The position numbers and the translations under genes were made by a program. The notes below the pieces were generated by a model. The model did no database searches, was not told the DNA's origin, and was given only the letters and a program-made list of their open reading frames with translations. From Oligoflexus sp. (GTDB lineage Bacteria > Bdellovibrionota_B > Oligoflexia > Oligoflexales > Oligoflexaceae), in the NCBI GenBank assembly GCA_014378195.1, contig JACMOC010000003.1:1-64000 (forward strand): a stretch of DNA of 64,000 nt. Direction: 5' to 3'. Positions 34,056 to 42,478 of the stretch are shown piece by piece (the stretch's first letter is position 1; each line of letters begins with the position of its first letter).

Positions 34056-34457
34056 TTAGCGTCCTTCTAATAGGGTTTTGAGCGCCTTCAGATCCTTTTC
34101 GACCCATCCGATATCCGCCGCAAATTTCTCCTCGTTCATGTCGGGTTGGCGAAAGAGCGTGAAAAGAACTTCGCTGCCTGTTTTATTGATCAAAACTCGC
34201 ATAGGGATGCGAATTTCGTTTTCAGCGCTCAAAAAAATGGAATGATCAACGATTCCGTATTCGTTTCGCTCTGAGAATTTGACCTTCATCATACCGTTAT
34301 CCGTTTCGGCCATCCAAACATGACCCCATTTTTTAAGGCCCTTTGCGAGTCCTGACGCCCAGAGGGGGAAATTCATCGGGTCCGCAAGGAAGTCGTAAAC
34401 CTTAATATAGGGTTTGTGAATGGTGATGGAAAGATTCACGCAGGGAAGGGGGGACAT
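34056..34457 (-). CDS. SRPBCC (START-like) domain protein
   Basis: 133 residues from the ATG at 34457 (GGAG 6 nt upstream; a TTG 6 nt earlier was rejected). The N-terminal VNLSITIHKPYIKVYDFLADP and the W/GxxK-rich middle strands fit the SRPBCC/polyketide-cyclase fold, which holds hydrophobic ligands. No catalytic residues can be named. It follows the CheX-like gene by 66 nt on the same strand, so joint transcription is possible. Confidence 0.65.
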   Translation of the reverse strand: MSPLPCVNLSITIHKPYIKVYDFLADPMNFPLWASGLAKGLKKWGHVWMAETDNGMMKVKFSERNEYGIVDHSIFLSAENEIRIPMRVLINKTGSEVLFTLFRQPDMNEEKFAADIGWVEKDLKALKTLLEGR

Positions 34458-34523
34458 GGGCAACTCCGTGACAAACGTTTTTCACGGATCTATCGCATAT
34501 ATTTTGAGGAAAGAGTAGTCGGA

Positions 34524-35462
34524 TCAGGCTGCGCGGGTCGATTTGGAGAAATGCATGTTCAGCTTGGGAATGCTGGCTTTGATCACGTCCCCTTCACGGG
34601 CGAAGGTAACGGTAAGGCCCTCAACCTCAAACGAGGCCGTACCCGCATCGAGCAAAGTTGTCGGGCAAAAGGCGTATTCGAGGCCGGATCGAAACTGAAG
34701 TAGCAGGCGATCGCTCTGCGACCAGGAGACGCCGACGAGCGAGGGTGCTTTGGAGTTGGAATGAAAGAGCAGACGCACGGATCCTGATGCCTTGGCAGGT
34801 GGCGGCACCGGGGCCTGTGTTTCAAGATCGTCATCGCTCGCGAGAGCTTCAAGTTCGTCCACAGTCTCTTCACAATCGTCAGATTCCGCCTGGTCCGATG
34901 GATTTGAACGTATTTTGGATATGAGATCGTAACTGGGCGGGGCGTTTACGGGATCATTGAGGCGATAAATAGCGTCACCGGGTAAGATCTCGGCGGTTTG
35001 TTTGATTTCGTCGCCTATCTTCGGAATTGTGCCTTCGACAAAGCATTCAAAACCTATAAAACTCTGCTCCGCTTGAAACCAAAGAGTGATGGATTGGGAG
35101 TTTTTAGTGGTTTTGGGGGCCGAATCAAATCGTGGGGCCGAAATCTTGATGGTGATGTTATGCGCCAACAGGCGGTTTTTGAGCCGACCCATGATGAGGT
35201 TTCCCAGCTCGCCCAGCCAATCTTTGATAACGAGTGTCGTATGGTCCTCAGAGCCTCCGGGGAGTGGACAGGTCTTTTGCAGAAACTCAGCCGACGCGAT
35301 GATGAAGCTCTGAGCTTTCAAATCCTTGCTGTTTACGTCGAGCATGGCCATCAATGTCAGCGATTTTGAAAGATCGGGTTTTTCGGCCAGGCGCGTCAGA
35401 GTCAGCTCAGGCAAACTCTTGAGCAAGGCGTCTTCCATAAACGATTCAAAGGATTTTTGCAC
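34524..35462 (-). CDS. CheX-like phosphatase domain protein with extra C-terminal domain
   Basis: 312 residues from GTG at 35462 (GAGG 8 nt upstream). The N-terminal ~175 residues resemble CheX: FIIASAEFLQK, then the ExxN catalytic signature at E85/N88 (WLGELGNLIMGRLKNRL), as in CheC/CheX/FliY phosphatases that dephosphorylate CheY. An acidic linker (about 195-222) leads to a C-terminal beta-rich region of unknown type (about 228-312). No chemotaxis genes are nearby. It may act on another receiver protein. Confidence 0.62.
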   Translation of the reverse strand: MQKSFESFMEDALLKSLPELTLTRLAEKPDLSKSLTLMAMLDVNSKDLKAQSFIIASAEFLQKTCPLPGGSEDHTTLVIKDWLGELGNLIMGRLKNRLLAHNITIKISAPRFDSAPKTTKNSQSITLWFQAEQSFIGFECFVEGTIPKIGDEIKQTAEILPGDAIYRLNDPVNAPPSYDLISKIRSNPSDQAESDDCEETVDELEALASDDDLETQAPVPPPAKASGSVRLLFHSNSKAPSLVGVSWSQSDRLLLQFRSGLEYAFCPTTLLDAGTASFEVEGLTVTFAREGDVIKASIPKLNMHFSKSTRAA

Positions 35463-35555
35463 GCGGGCCGCCTCTTAAGAAGGTTCTCGAGAGAGCCATC
35501 GGCAGATTGCGGGAGATGTTTGACAAATAATCTGTAACTTATTGTTTATAAACAA

Positions 35556-35580
35556 AAAAGGACGCCTAGTAAGGCGTCCT
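35556..35580 (-). terminator. Terminator for the XRE-type regulator gene
   Basis: GGACGCCT (35560-35567) pairs with AGGCGTCC (35572-35579). The minus strand continues with TTTTTTG, so it ends the regulator transcript. Confidence 0.85.
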
Positions 35581-35603
35581 TGGTAAGCTATCTCGTCAAA
35601 AAT

Positions 35604-36488
35604 TCAGGCTGTTTGCACGGTGTCGAGATTCGCGACTGGGGTGAGCAGCGGAGTCTCAGACCGAGCTTCAGTAACCAACTCTTGCAGTTGAAAGCTCACG
35701 AGTGACTTGGGAACCCAGAAGATGGTTGCGAGCTCGGCAATCACGTTCTTACGGCTGTCCATCTTCATCAATTCCGCGAGCAGTAGGCCGCGGGGGAGAA
35801 GAAGGTTGGCAACGAAGATTTGTTGTTCGTAGATCGAAAGCCCAGGAGTCGGTGCACCGAACTCAGGGAAACGATCCCGTTCACCTTCGAACACGATGCG
35901 GGCCAGGTCTTTGACCATGGACATACGGGTCTGAGCCTTGAGCTCGCCCTTTTTATACTGAATGCAGTATTGACCAGCTTTAACGCGCAGGATGCGGCTT
36001 AGCTTGTCGAGCATCTCAACCGGCTGGGTTGTGATGAAAGCGAAGCTACGCATGACTTCTGGCAGGTACAAAGGGGGCGTTTGGAAATCCGCTTCCTGTT
36101 GAACCTGGTTCACAAACCCAAGGACGCGTTCGCGTACAACTTGAATCGTGTCAGGCGTTGCGCTCTGCGATTGGCCTTTCAGCGCGCGGTAAGAGCGAGC
36201 TTCTTGATACTCGAAGAAAGCTTCGTCGAGATCAGCCGATCCGCTGGTAATATCGTGGATCAAAGACGTTTCGACACTCAGTGCTTCTGCCAGTTTCGCA
36301 AGAGCAAAGACCGAGCGAACGTTCTTTTCCCCTCTTTTCCAATGGCTGCAATCTGATGGATTGAAATTCAGTATCGAACCAACTTCTTGGTCACGAACCT
36401 TAACCCCTTTCTGATGCATCATCACTTTTTGGCAAAACTTAAAAAGTTGCACAGAATGGGGGAATTTCACAGCTCCCGAGCGCTTCAT
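35604..36488 (-). CDS. XRE-type HTH regulator with degenerate IrrE/ImmA-like C-terminal region
   Basis: 294 residues. An HTH of the Cro/C1 type lies at about 28-80 (VRDQEVGSILNFNPSDCSHWKRG ... SVFALAKLAEALSV, in parts). The C-terminal region EQQIFVANLLLPRGLLLAELMK ... IAELATIFWVPKSLVSFQLQEL resembles the helix set that follows the HExxH motif in ImmA/IrrE (DUF955) proteins. No HExxH is present where it would be expected (VKDLARIVFEGER), so protease activity is unlikely. GGAGG precedes the ATG. Possibly a stand-alone sensor-repressor. Single gene with its own terminator. Confidence 0.65.
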   Translation of the reverse strand: MKRSGAVKFPHSVQLFKFCQKVMMHQKGVKVRDQEVGSILNFNPSDCSHWKRGEKNVRSVFALAKLAEALSVETSLIHDITSGSADLDEAFFEYQEARSYRALKGQSQSATPDTIQVVRERVLGFVNQVQQEADFQTPPLYLPEVMRSFAFITTQPVEMLDKLSRILRVKAGQYCIQYKKGELKAQTRMSMVKDLARIVFEGERDRFPEFGAPTPGLSIYEQQIFVANLLLPRGLLLAELMKMDSRKNVIAELATIFWVPKSLVSFQLQELVTEARSETPLLTPVANLDTVQTA

Positions 36489-36591
36489 GGGTACCCTCCG
36501 ACGTCACGTGACGCTGGCATAAGACAGATTTTTTTGAAAAGGCTTAACAAAACTATACATACCGCATCTTGAGACTGTCAAGGATACCTAC

Positions 36592-37218
36592 TTAGGAATC
36601 TCCAGAATCCTTGCCCAGCGCAGTTCTACGGGGATTTTGCAAAGACCAAAAATTATCCAAAAAGCTCTCGCCGAGAGTTGAGCCCGATACCAACTTGAAA
36701 AAAAGCCAATACAGGCTAAAGAATCCGTAAAGTCCCAGGACTATCGTCACAGCGTTGCTTTCAGCCAAGAAACGTATGGGGGTAGCCTGTTTCAGGAGTT
36801 CGGGATTCTCTGACACATGACTCGGATCGATTAGCCAGCTCGCAAGGAGGAGGCCGAGAGCGACAGTCATCACCACAAACCCGACGTCCAGAGTATGTAT
36901 GATCAAAAGTTTGCTGAAGCGCCTCGATAGGGAAACTGTAGCATGGGAGGGAAGTTCGGGAAGCGAAGGTATCGCCGCAAGCCGTGCTTCTATCGCTTTG
37001 GATGAGGTGCCTTTGTTGGTATCGAGGATTCCTTCTGGATGCTGTGGGAGGGCCAGATGGGGAAATACAGGCTCTTTCAGAGCCGTAACAGCATCGGACT
37101 TGGTTAAACGCCCGAGGCCGAGCGGTGCATGGAGGACACGAAAATTCTCGGGCCTCAACTCGCTTTTGAGCTTTAGGAGCTCAAATTTCATGTCTTCATC
37201 CCAACGCGGTAAAGTCAT
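36592..37218 (-). CDS. RDD-family membrane protein
   Basis: 208 residues from the ATG at 37218, which has GGAGG 7 nt upstream inside the longer frame. A soluble N-terminal half, then an RDD-type pair of membrane spans: LSRRFSKLLIIHTLDVGFVV, about 110-145, and LGLYGFFSLYWLFFKLVSGS, about 165-190, followed by TLGESF. RDD proteins have been linked to ion transport, but most are uncharacterised. It follows a small gene (37270-37584) by about 50 nt. Confidence 0.72.
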   Translation of the reverse strand: MTLPRWDEDMKFELLKLKSELRPENFRVLHAPLGLGRLTKSDAVTALKEPVFPHLALPQHPEGILDTNKGTSSKAIEARLAAIPSLPELPSHATVSLSRRFSKLLIIHTLDVGFVVMTVALGLLLASWLIDPSHVSENPELLKQATPIRFLAESNAVTIVLGLYGFFSLYWLFFKLVSGSTLGESFLDNFWSLQNPRRTALGKDSGDS

Positions 37219-37269
37219 GGCCGTGTCCTCCTCTTTGGATACGGTCATTGTACAGCATAGTGATGATGA

Positions 37270-37584
37270 TTAGAGAGAGCCCATTTTCAAAGGTGTAGGT
37301 TGGTCGGCGCGGGCTATATCGTAAAGCTCGGAGGCATCTTTTTTCTTGGTCTTCTGATCTTTGTTGTCACCGGCGACCTGAGGATTGAGAAAGCTTTTGA
37401 TTGCAAGGATCGCGGAGTCGAATTCTTTTTCCGGCATTGAAAGGAGGCGATCGCGAATTTTAATCACTTCCGAGGCACGACGACTACGTCCTTGGAGGTC
37501 GAGCGTGTTTTGCTCCTGAGCCTCAAAGTAGTAATGCAGGTCTTTTGCATCGAAGGTTTGTTTCGCGTCCACGACTTTGTCCAC
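37270..37584 (-). CDS. Hypothetical small soluble protein
   Basis: 104 residues from GTG at 37584; no good ribosome site is visible and a later GTG is possible. Charged and helical (YYFEAQEQNTLDLQGRSRRA ... IRDRLLSMPEKEFDSAILAIKSFL), with a Lys-rich tail. Not recognised. It lies in the same direction as the RDD gene and may be co-transcribed. Confidence 0.5.
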   Translation of the reverse strand: MDKVVDAKQTFDAKDLHYYFEAQEQNTLDLQGRSRRASEVIKIRDRLLSMPEKEFDSAILAIKSFLNPQVAGDNKDQKTKKKDASELYDIARADQPTPLKMGSL

Positions 37585-37745
37585 CCGTTGATAGATTCAA
37601 AGCTCTTATCGTACGGACTGTAAGAATCTTGAGAGTCAAATGATTGACACTCCAGTGGACGGTTCCTGCCGGCTGGGGTATAACCCCACAGAGACTAAGG
37701 GATAAAATAAAATATTAATGATATCAAATAGATGCGGAGTTTATT

Positions 37746-39215
37746 GTGCGTGACATCCAGGTGTATAACACCCTGACTGGCAAAAAGGAAAAGTTGGAAA
37801 CACTCGAACCCTCGCACGTTAAACTCTACGCCTGTGGCGTGACGGTCTACGATGATTGTCATATTGGCCATGCGATGCAGGCGATTTATTTCGATGTGAT
37901 CAGGACTTACCTCGAATATGTCGGCTACAAGGTCACGTACGTCCGTAACTACACTGATGTCGATGACAAAATCATCAAACGATCGCAGGAACGCGGCATC
38001 ACACCGAAGGCTCTTGTGGACGAGATTATTGCCTCGTCAGAGCGTGATATGAAAGGTCTCGGTGTGAAACCTGCGACCTTTGAACCACGCGTCTCAGAAT
38101 CCATTCCTGAGATCATAGGTGTGATTCAGGATCTTGAGACTAACGGCTTTGCCTATTCGACGCCCGAAGGTGACGTTTATTATCGCGTTCGCAAAAAGAC
38201 TGATTACGGCAAACTCTCGAATCGCAAAACCGAAGAGCTGCAGTCCGGCACACGCGACCTTGTTAAAGGCGATAAAGAAGACGAGCTCGATTTTGCACTG
38301 TGGAAAAAAGACAATACCGAGGGTGCGTCTTGGGATAGTCCATGGGGACGCGGCCGCCCAGGGTGGCATATTGAATGTTCGGCTATGGCTAAAATGTATC
38401 TTGGCAAAAGCTTCGATATCCATGGGGGCGGACGCGATCTTGTATTCCCACACCATGAGAACGAAATTGCTCAATCCGAAGCGGCCAACTCCTGTCCCTA
38501 TTCGACATATTGGATGCATTCCGGCTTATTGACGATTAATAAAACCAAAATGTCGAAGAGCCTTGGCAATTCGATCCTTACCAGTAAGTTTTTGCAACGG
38601 TTCCCGGGCGAAGTCCTAAGGCTCGCCTACCTGCAAAATCATTACACCTCGAACGTAGATTTCAGCGAGCAGGTTTTCCGCTCATCGGCGCAGCGTCTGC
38701 TCTACTTCTACGAAACGATGCGGGAACTCGACCAGATCGCAAGTCCAGCGACCGGTGCGGTAAGCCTACTGCCAGGTCATAAGCCCGACGAACTGATCGA
38801 AGCCTTTCATCGCGAAATGACCAACGACTTTGGAACGGTCGGCGCTCTTCGCGAAATTCTCCTCGCTTTCCGTAAAGCCAACGAATTGCGCCAAGGCAAG
38901 CCGTCGCCAGCCAAAGTTCACACGGCAGCGGCCTACGCAGCTGTTTTCCGCGAGTTGTTCGGAGTCTTTGGGCTTGTGCAGGCTGCGCCTGAAGACTTTA
39001 TCCAATCCCTGAAGTCGAAGATCGTGGCTGACCTCGGTATCGAGGAAAGCAAAATAGAAAGTCTCATCACAGCCCGCAAAACGGCTCGTGATACCAAAAA
39101 CTTTGCACGCGGCGACGAAATACGTGCCGAACTCACGGCGATGGGCATCGAGCTCATGGATGGTCCGCAGGGAACCCGCTGGACCCTCCAGTGGAAAGAT
39201 GAAGAAGGAAAATAA
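37746..39215 (+). CDS. cysS: Cysteinyl-tRNA synthetase
   Basis: 489 residues starting at GTG (CGGAG 7 nt upstream). HIGH at 39-42, KMSKS at 268-272, and the zinc ligands C30 and the WHIECSAMA and HHENEIAQSEA segments. It charges tRNA-Cys and also anchors persulfide chemistry in some bacteria. hutI follows after 3 nt in the same unit. A short hairpin (TGGGGT-ATA-ACCCCA) lies in its leader at about 37673-37687; I see no T-box. Confidence 0.96.
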   Translation: MRDIQVYNTLTGKKEKLETLEPSHVKLYACGVTVYDDCHIGHAMQAIYFDVIRTYLEYVGYKVTYVRNYTDVDDKIIKRSQERGITPKALVDEIIASSERDMKGLGVKPATFEPRVSESIPEIIGVIQDLETNGFAYSTPEGDVYYRVRKKTDYGKLSNRKTEELQSGTRDLVKGDKEDELDFALWKKDNTEGASWDSPWGRGRPGWHIECSAMAKMYLGKSFDIHGGGRDLVFPHHENEIAQSEAANSCPYSTYWMHSGLLTINKTKMSKSLGNSILTSKFLQRFPGEVLRLAYLQNHYTSNVDFSEQVFRSSAQRLLYFYETMRELDQIASPATGAVSLLPGHKPDELIEAFHREMTNDFGTVGALREILLAFRKANELRQGKPSPAKVHTAAAYAAVFRELFGVFGLVQAAPEDFIQSLKSKIVADLGIEESKIESLITARKTARDTKNFARGDEIRAELTAMGIELMDGPQGTRWTLQWKDEEGK

Positions 39216-39218
39216 GCA

Positions 39219-40454
39219 ATGGCGAAGATTCTTGTGTTTAACATCGGCAGTCTGGTCACTCTCGAAACTCTGGCCAAAGAAAAACGCCACGTTGCTATAT
39301 CGGCCGAAGATTTAAGCATAAAATCGAATGCCTGGCTGGCGGTGGGTCAAGGAAAAATCCTTGCGAGTGGGACAGGAGTGGTTCCGCCGATCTACGCGCA
39401 GTTTCCTCAGTTGGATGCAAAAGGCAGACTCGTCACGCCTGGTCTTGTGGATGCCCACACGCATCCGGTGTTTGGGGGCGATCGGACTCACGAATTTGCA
39501 GCGCGCCTCGACGGCAAAACTTATCAGGATATCGCGAAAGCCGGCGGTGGCATTAAATATTCCATTCGAACGACGCGCGAGGCGAGCTCAGGCGATTTGC
39601 TCGATCGATGTTTAGGACTCCTCAAAACGTTTTTGCGTCATGGTGTGACGACGGTCGAAACCAAGACTGGCTACGGGCAAAATGCGAAAGAAGAAATTCG
39701 CTGTCTGGAGGTGCTGGCTGAAGCAAAAAAACGCGTGCCCCAGACCTTGAGCGTAACGTGTCTCGGTCTGCATGATCAGCCGAAAGACTTCGCGGATAAA
39801 AGCGAATATATTAAACATATGACCGAAGAACTCCTGCCCGAAGTCAAACGTCGTGGTCTTGCGGATTGGGTGGATGCGTTTGTTGAGAATGGCTATTTCT
39901 CGGTCGAAGACGTCACGCCATACTTCGCAAAGGCGCAAAGTCTGGGTCTGGCTATCCGTCTTCATGCCGATGAATTCGCTCCGAGCGGCGCAGCGGAAGC
40001 AGCCGCCCATTGGGGTGCGGCAAGTGCCGATCATATGCAGAAGGCCAGTGACGCGGGAATCAAGGCCCTGGCAGAGTCTGGTGGCGTGGCTGTGATGCTC
40101 CCCGCGACTTCTTTCTACACAAAAATTCCTTATGCCGATGCCGCTCGTTTTCGCGAAAGAGGCTGTCCCATTGCTGTGGCTAGCGATTTCAATCCGGGCT
40201 CATGCTATTTATCCAATCTGCCCTTCGTAGCAAGTCTCTCAGCGCTTTATTGCGGCCTTAGTCCTTACGAAGCTTTCGTGGGCGTCACGTGGAATGCGGC
40301 CAAGGCCCTGCGGCTTGAGGCCCGCAAGGGCGCGCTCGCGGTTGGCTATGATGCCGATTTTGTTATTCATGAGCTCAATACGCTTGAGCAGTGGATCGCT
40401 GATTTTGGTCAGACTGATCCCTCAGCGGTCTATTGCGCTGGCGTTAAGGTGTGA
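39219..40454 (+). CDS. hutI: Imidazolonepropionase
   Basis: 411 residues, amidohydrolase. It opens imidazolonepropionate to formiminoglutamate in histidine breakdown. Metal-binding DAHTHPVFGGDR, the KAGGGIKYSIRTTREAS segment, ETKTGYG, LHADEFAPSGAAEAAA, and the catalytic Asp in ASDFNPGS. Three nt after cysS, an unusual partner. No hutH, hutU or other hut genes appear in the window, so the rest of the pathway must be elsewhere. Confidence 0.95.
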   Translation: MAKILVFNIGSLVTLETLAKEKRHVAISAEDLSIKSNAWLAVGQGKILASGTGVVPPIYAQFPQLDAKGRLVTPGLVDAHTHPVFGGDRTHEFAARLDGKTYQDIAKAGGGIKYSIRTTREASSGDLLDRCLGLLKTFLRHGVTTVETKTGYGQNAKEEIRCLEVLAEAKKRVPQTLSVTCLGLHDQPKDFADKSEYIKHMTEELLPEVKRRGLADWVDAFVENGYFSVEDVTPYFAKAQSLGLAIRLHADEFAPSGAAEAAAHWGAASADHMQKASDAGIKALAESGGVAVMLPATSFYTKIPYADAARFRERGCPIAVASDFNPGSCYLSNLPFVASLSALYCGLSPYEAFVGVTWNAAKALRLEARKGALAVGYDADFVIHELNTLEQWIADFGQTDPSAVYCAGVKV

Positions 40455-40457
40455 CTC

Positions 40458-40601
40458 TTATTTTTCAATGTTGATGTAATTCTTCTTTTCTAAGCTACTG
40501 ACGAGCTCACTCCAGTCTGGGCCGTGAGCCGCAGGTCCTGTCAGTCCCTGAAATGTGAGCTGCTGTTTGGTCTGCACGCTTCCTGCATTCGCAGCAATAT
40601 C
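40458..40601 (-). pseudogene. Short open remnant of an unidentified gene
   Basis: A minus-strand frame of 47 codons with no ATG ends in TAA at 40458-40460. It reads DIAANAGSVQTKQQLTFQG and ends KKNYINIEK, a protein-like composition not expected from random DNA. There is a TGA just upstream. It may be the C-terminal remnant of a lost gene; chance cannot be excluded. Confidence 0.35.
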
Positions 40602-40731
40602 TCAGATTAATCAATGACTTATGGAAACCCTTACCCATGTGTAATAAGGGTCAAGGAATTTTGGTTTTTGCCGATAAGAAGCACTGGGCCATCGGTCAGA
40701 TCTTAGATAAGCGTGAACGTAAAGGACCTCT

Positions 40732-42477
40732 ATGCGGTTTGCTGCGATTATCCTCTACACAGTGGGGTTCTCCTTTACCTTGACGGCTTGTCTACAGCCA
40801 CCCTTAAGACCGCAATTTGGTAGGCTCCGGACCGACAATGTTGTTCCCGAGACGGATCCTTCGACTGACCCTGACAATCCGGTAACAACAAACCCGAAAA
40901 ATGGTGACAATACAGTCGATATTGCTTTAACGCGGGATACGCTTTCCAAAATTATGGAGGCACCAGGTGGGACGCAGGATAACGCATGTCTCAACAAACC
41001 AACGACGAGCAAAAATCAGCTGCGACTTTTGACGAGTGACGAATACGTAAATACTGTTCAAGATGTTCTACAGATCACAACCGACTACCGCGCCTCCTTG
41101 CCAACCGAGACAACTGTTTTTGGATTTCGCAATAATGCTGATGTCTCTCAGGTCAGTGACGCTCATGCAGCCGCTTACTTGGATGTCGCTCTTTCCGTTG
41201 CGGACGAAGCTAAAGCTAAGCTGCAAAATCTCGTGCAATGCTCAGAAACAGACGGCGTGACCTGCGGTCAAAAGGTCATCAACATGCTTGCGCCTCAGCT
41301 GTGGAGAAGACCGTTAGAAGCCGCTGAAAAATCCAGTTTGTTGAATATGTACAAAGTTGGTCTAGCGAGTTCGCCCACCGAAGGCATGACCATTCTGATC
41401 ACCGATATTCTTATGTCCCCGAACTTTCTTTATCGCAGTGAGATTGGGAAAAGTGGGGCACTGACGGCCTACGAATTAGCAAGTGCAGTCTCCTATTTTT
41501 TCTGGGGCTCGGCACCGGACGCGTCTCTTCAGGCGGCGGCCGCCAATGGCTCGATACTCACCGATGCTGGTTTGGTTGCTCAAGTCCAAAGATATTTTTC
41601 TAGTCCTCGATCCAAATACACATCGACAGAATTCGCCAACGTGTGGCTTGAAAGCCGAAGTGTTCTTGGTGCAAGTAAGGACGCAACGCTGTTCCCGCTC
41701 TTTACGCAGCCAGTGAAAAATGCAATGGCTGCTGAAGCAGTTGACACATTTGAGTTTATGATCAAACAACCGACTACCACATTCGAGAACCTTTTCACCT
41801 TCGATTCGAGTCTGGGCGATGCAAATCTCGCCCAATATTACAGAGGCGCCCTCTCGCAGGATACGGGAGTCGCCAAAATCAAATATGCAGCCAACCCCAG
41901 AAAGGGCGTGCTTAGTTTTGGTGCGGTCCTTTCTCACCTCGCAACGCCGACTGAGACTCATCCCATCAAAAGGGGTGATTATGTCTTGAAAAATATGTTC
42001 TGCCACATACCAGAGCCGACTCCTTCTGGTCTCGTGGTTACTGTTCCGCCTGCAAATGCAGCGCAGACCACGCGTGAGAGATTTGCAGCGCACACGTCCG
42101 ACCCGAAGTGCGCAGGCTGCCATATAGCGATCGATGGAATCGGTTTCGGTATGGAAGACTTTGATGGCGCTGGAGTTTTCCGTGATATGGATCATGGAAA
42201 AAAAGTCGATACTACAGGCGAGGTAGTTGGTATCGATTCCGCTACTACCAAGTTCAGCGGAGTCGGCGAACTGAGCGCTTACATCGCCAGCAGTTCTCAA
42301 GCCAAGCGGTGTTTTGTGGTCGAATGGTATCGCCTCGCTCACGGTTATACCGAACGTCCCGCCGATATTTGTGCGATACGCGATATCGCCAACAAATTTG
42401 AAAAAGGTAACATGACCTTGAGTCGACTTATCATTCAGATCATCACTCACCCTTCCTACGCGAAAAAGGAGCAATGA
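40732..42477 (+). CDS. Lipoprotein with DUF1587/1592/1588/1585 modules and a c-type heme motif
   Basis: 581 residues. Lipoprotein signal ending LTAC (C20), then the tandem DUF set known from Planctomycetes and Myxococcota: LLTSDEYVNTVQDVL, ILMSPNFLYRSEIG, KRGDYVLKNMFCHIPEP, and RERFAAHTSDPKCAGCHIAIDGIGFGMEDFD, read in parts. CAGCH at 460-464 is a c-type heme site. Probably an exported redox protein at the outer membrane. AAAGGA precedes the ATG. The DUF1552 gene starts 1 nt after its stop. Confidence 0.9.
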   Translation: MRFAAIILYTVGFSFTLTACLQPPLRPQFGRLRTDNVVPETDPSTDPDNPVTTNPKNGDNTVDIALTRDTLSKIMEAPGGTQDNACLNKPTTSKNQLRLLTSDEYVNTVQDVLQITTDYRASLPTETTVFGFRNNADVSQVSDAHAAAYLDVALSVADEAKAKLQNLVQCSETDGVTCGQKVINMLAPQLWRRPLEAAEKSSLLNMYKVGLASSPTEGMTILITDILMSPNFLYRSEIGKSGALTAYELASAVSYFFWGSAPDASLQAAAANGSILTDAGLVAQVQRYFSSPRSKYTSTEFANVWLESRSVLGASKDATLFPLFTQPVKNAMAAEAVDTFEFMIKQPTTTFENLFTFDSSLGDANLAQYYRGALSQDTGVAKIKYAANPRKGVLSFGAVLSHLATPTETHPIKRGDYVLKNMFCHIPEPTPSGLVVTVPPANAAQTTRERFAAHTSDPKCAGCHIAIDGIGFGMEDFDGAGVFRDMDHGKKVDTTGEVVGIDSATTKFSGVGELSAYIASSSQAKRCFVVEWYRLAHGYTERPADICAIRDIANKFEKGNMTLSRLIIQIITHPSYAKKEQ

Positions 42478-42478
42478 C

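Noticed and set aside
37585-37745. T-box leader upstream of cysS
   Set aside because: The TGGGGT/ACCCCA hairpin is short, no T-box consensus (TGGNACC) follows, and no terminator/antiterminator pair is visible.
40732-42477. Classical multiheme cytochrome
   Set aside because: Only one CxxCH motif (CAGCH) is present, so it is a single-heme DUF1588-type protein.
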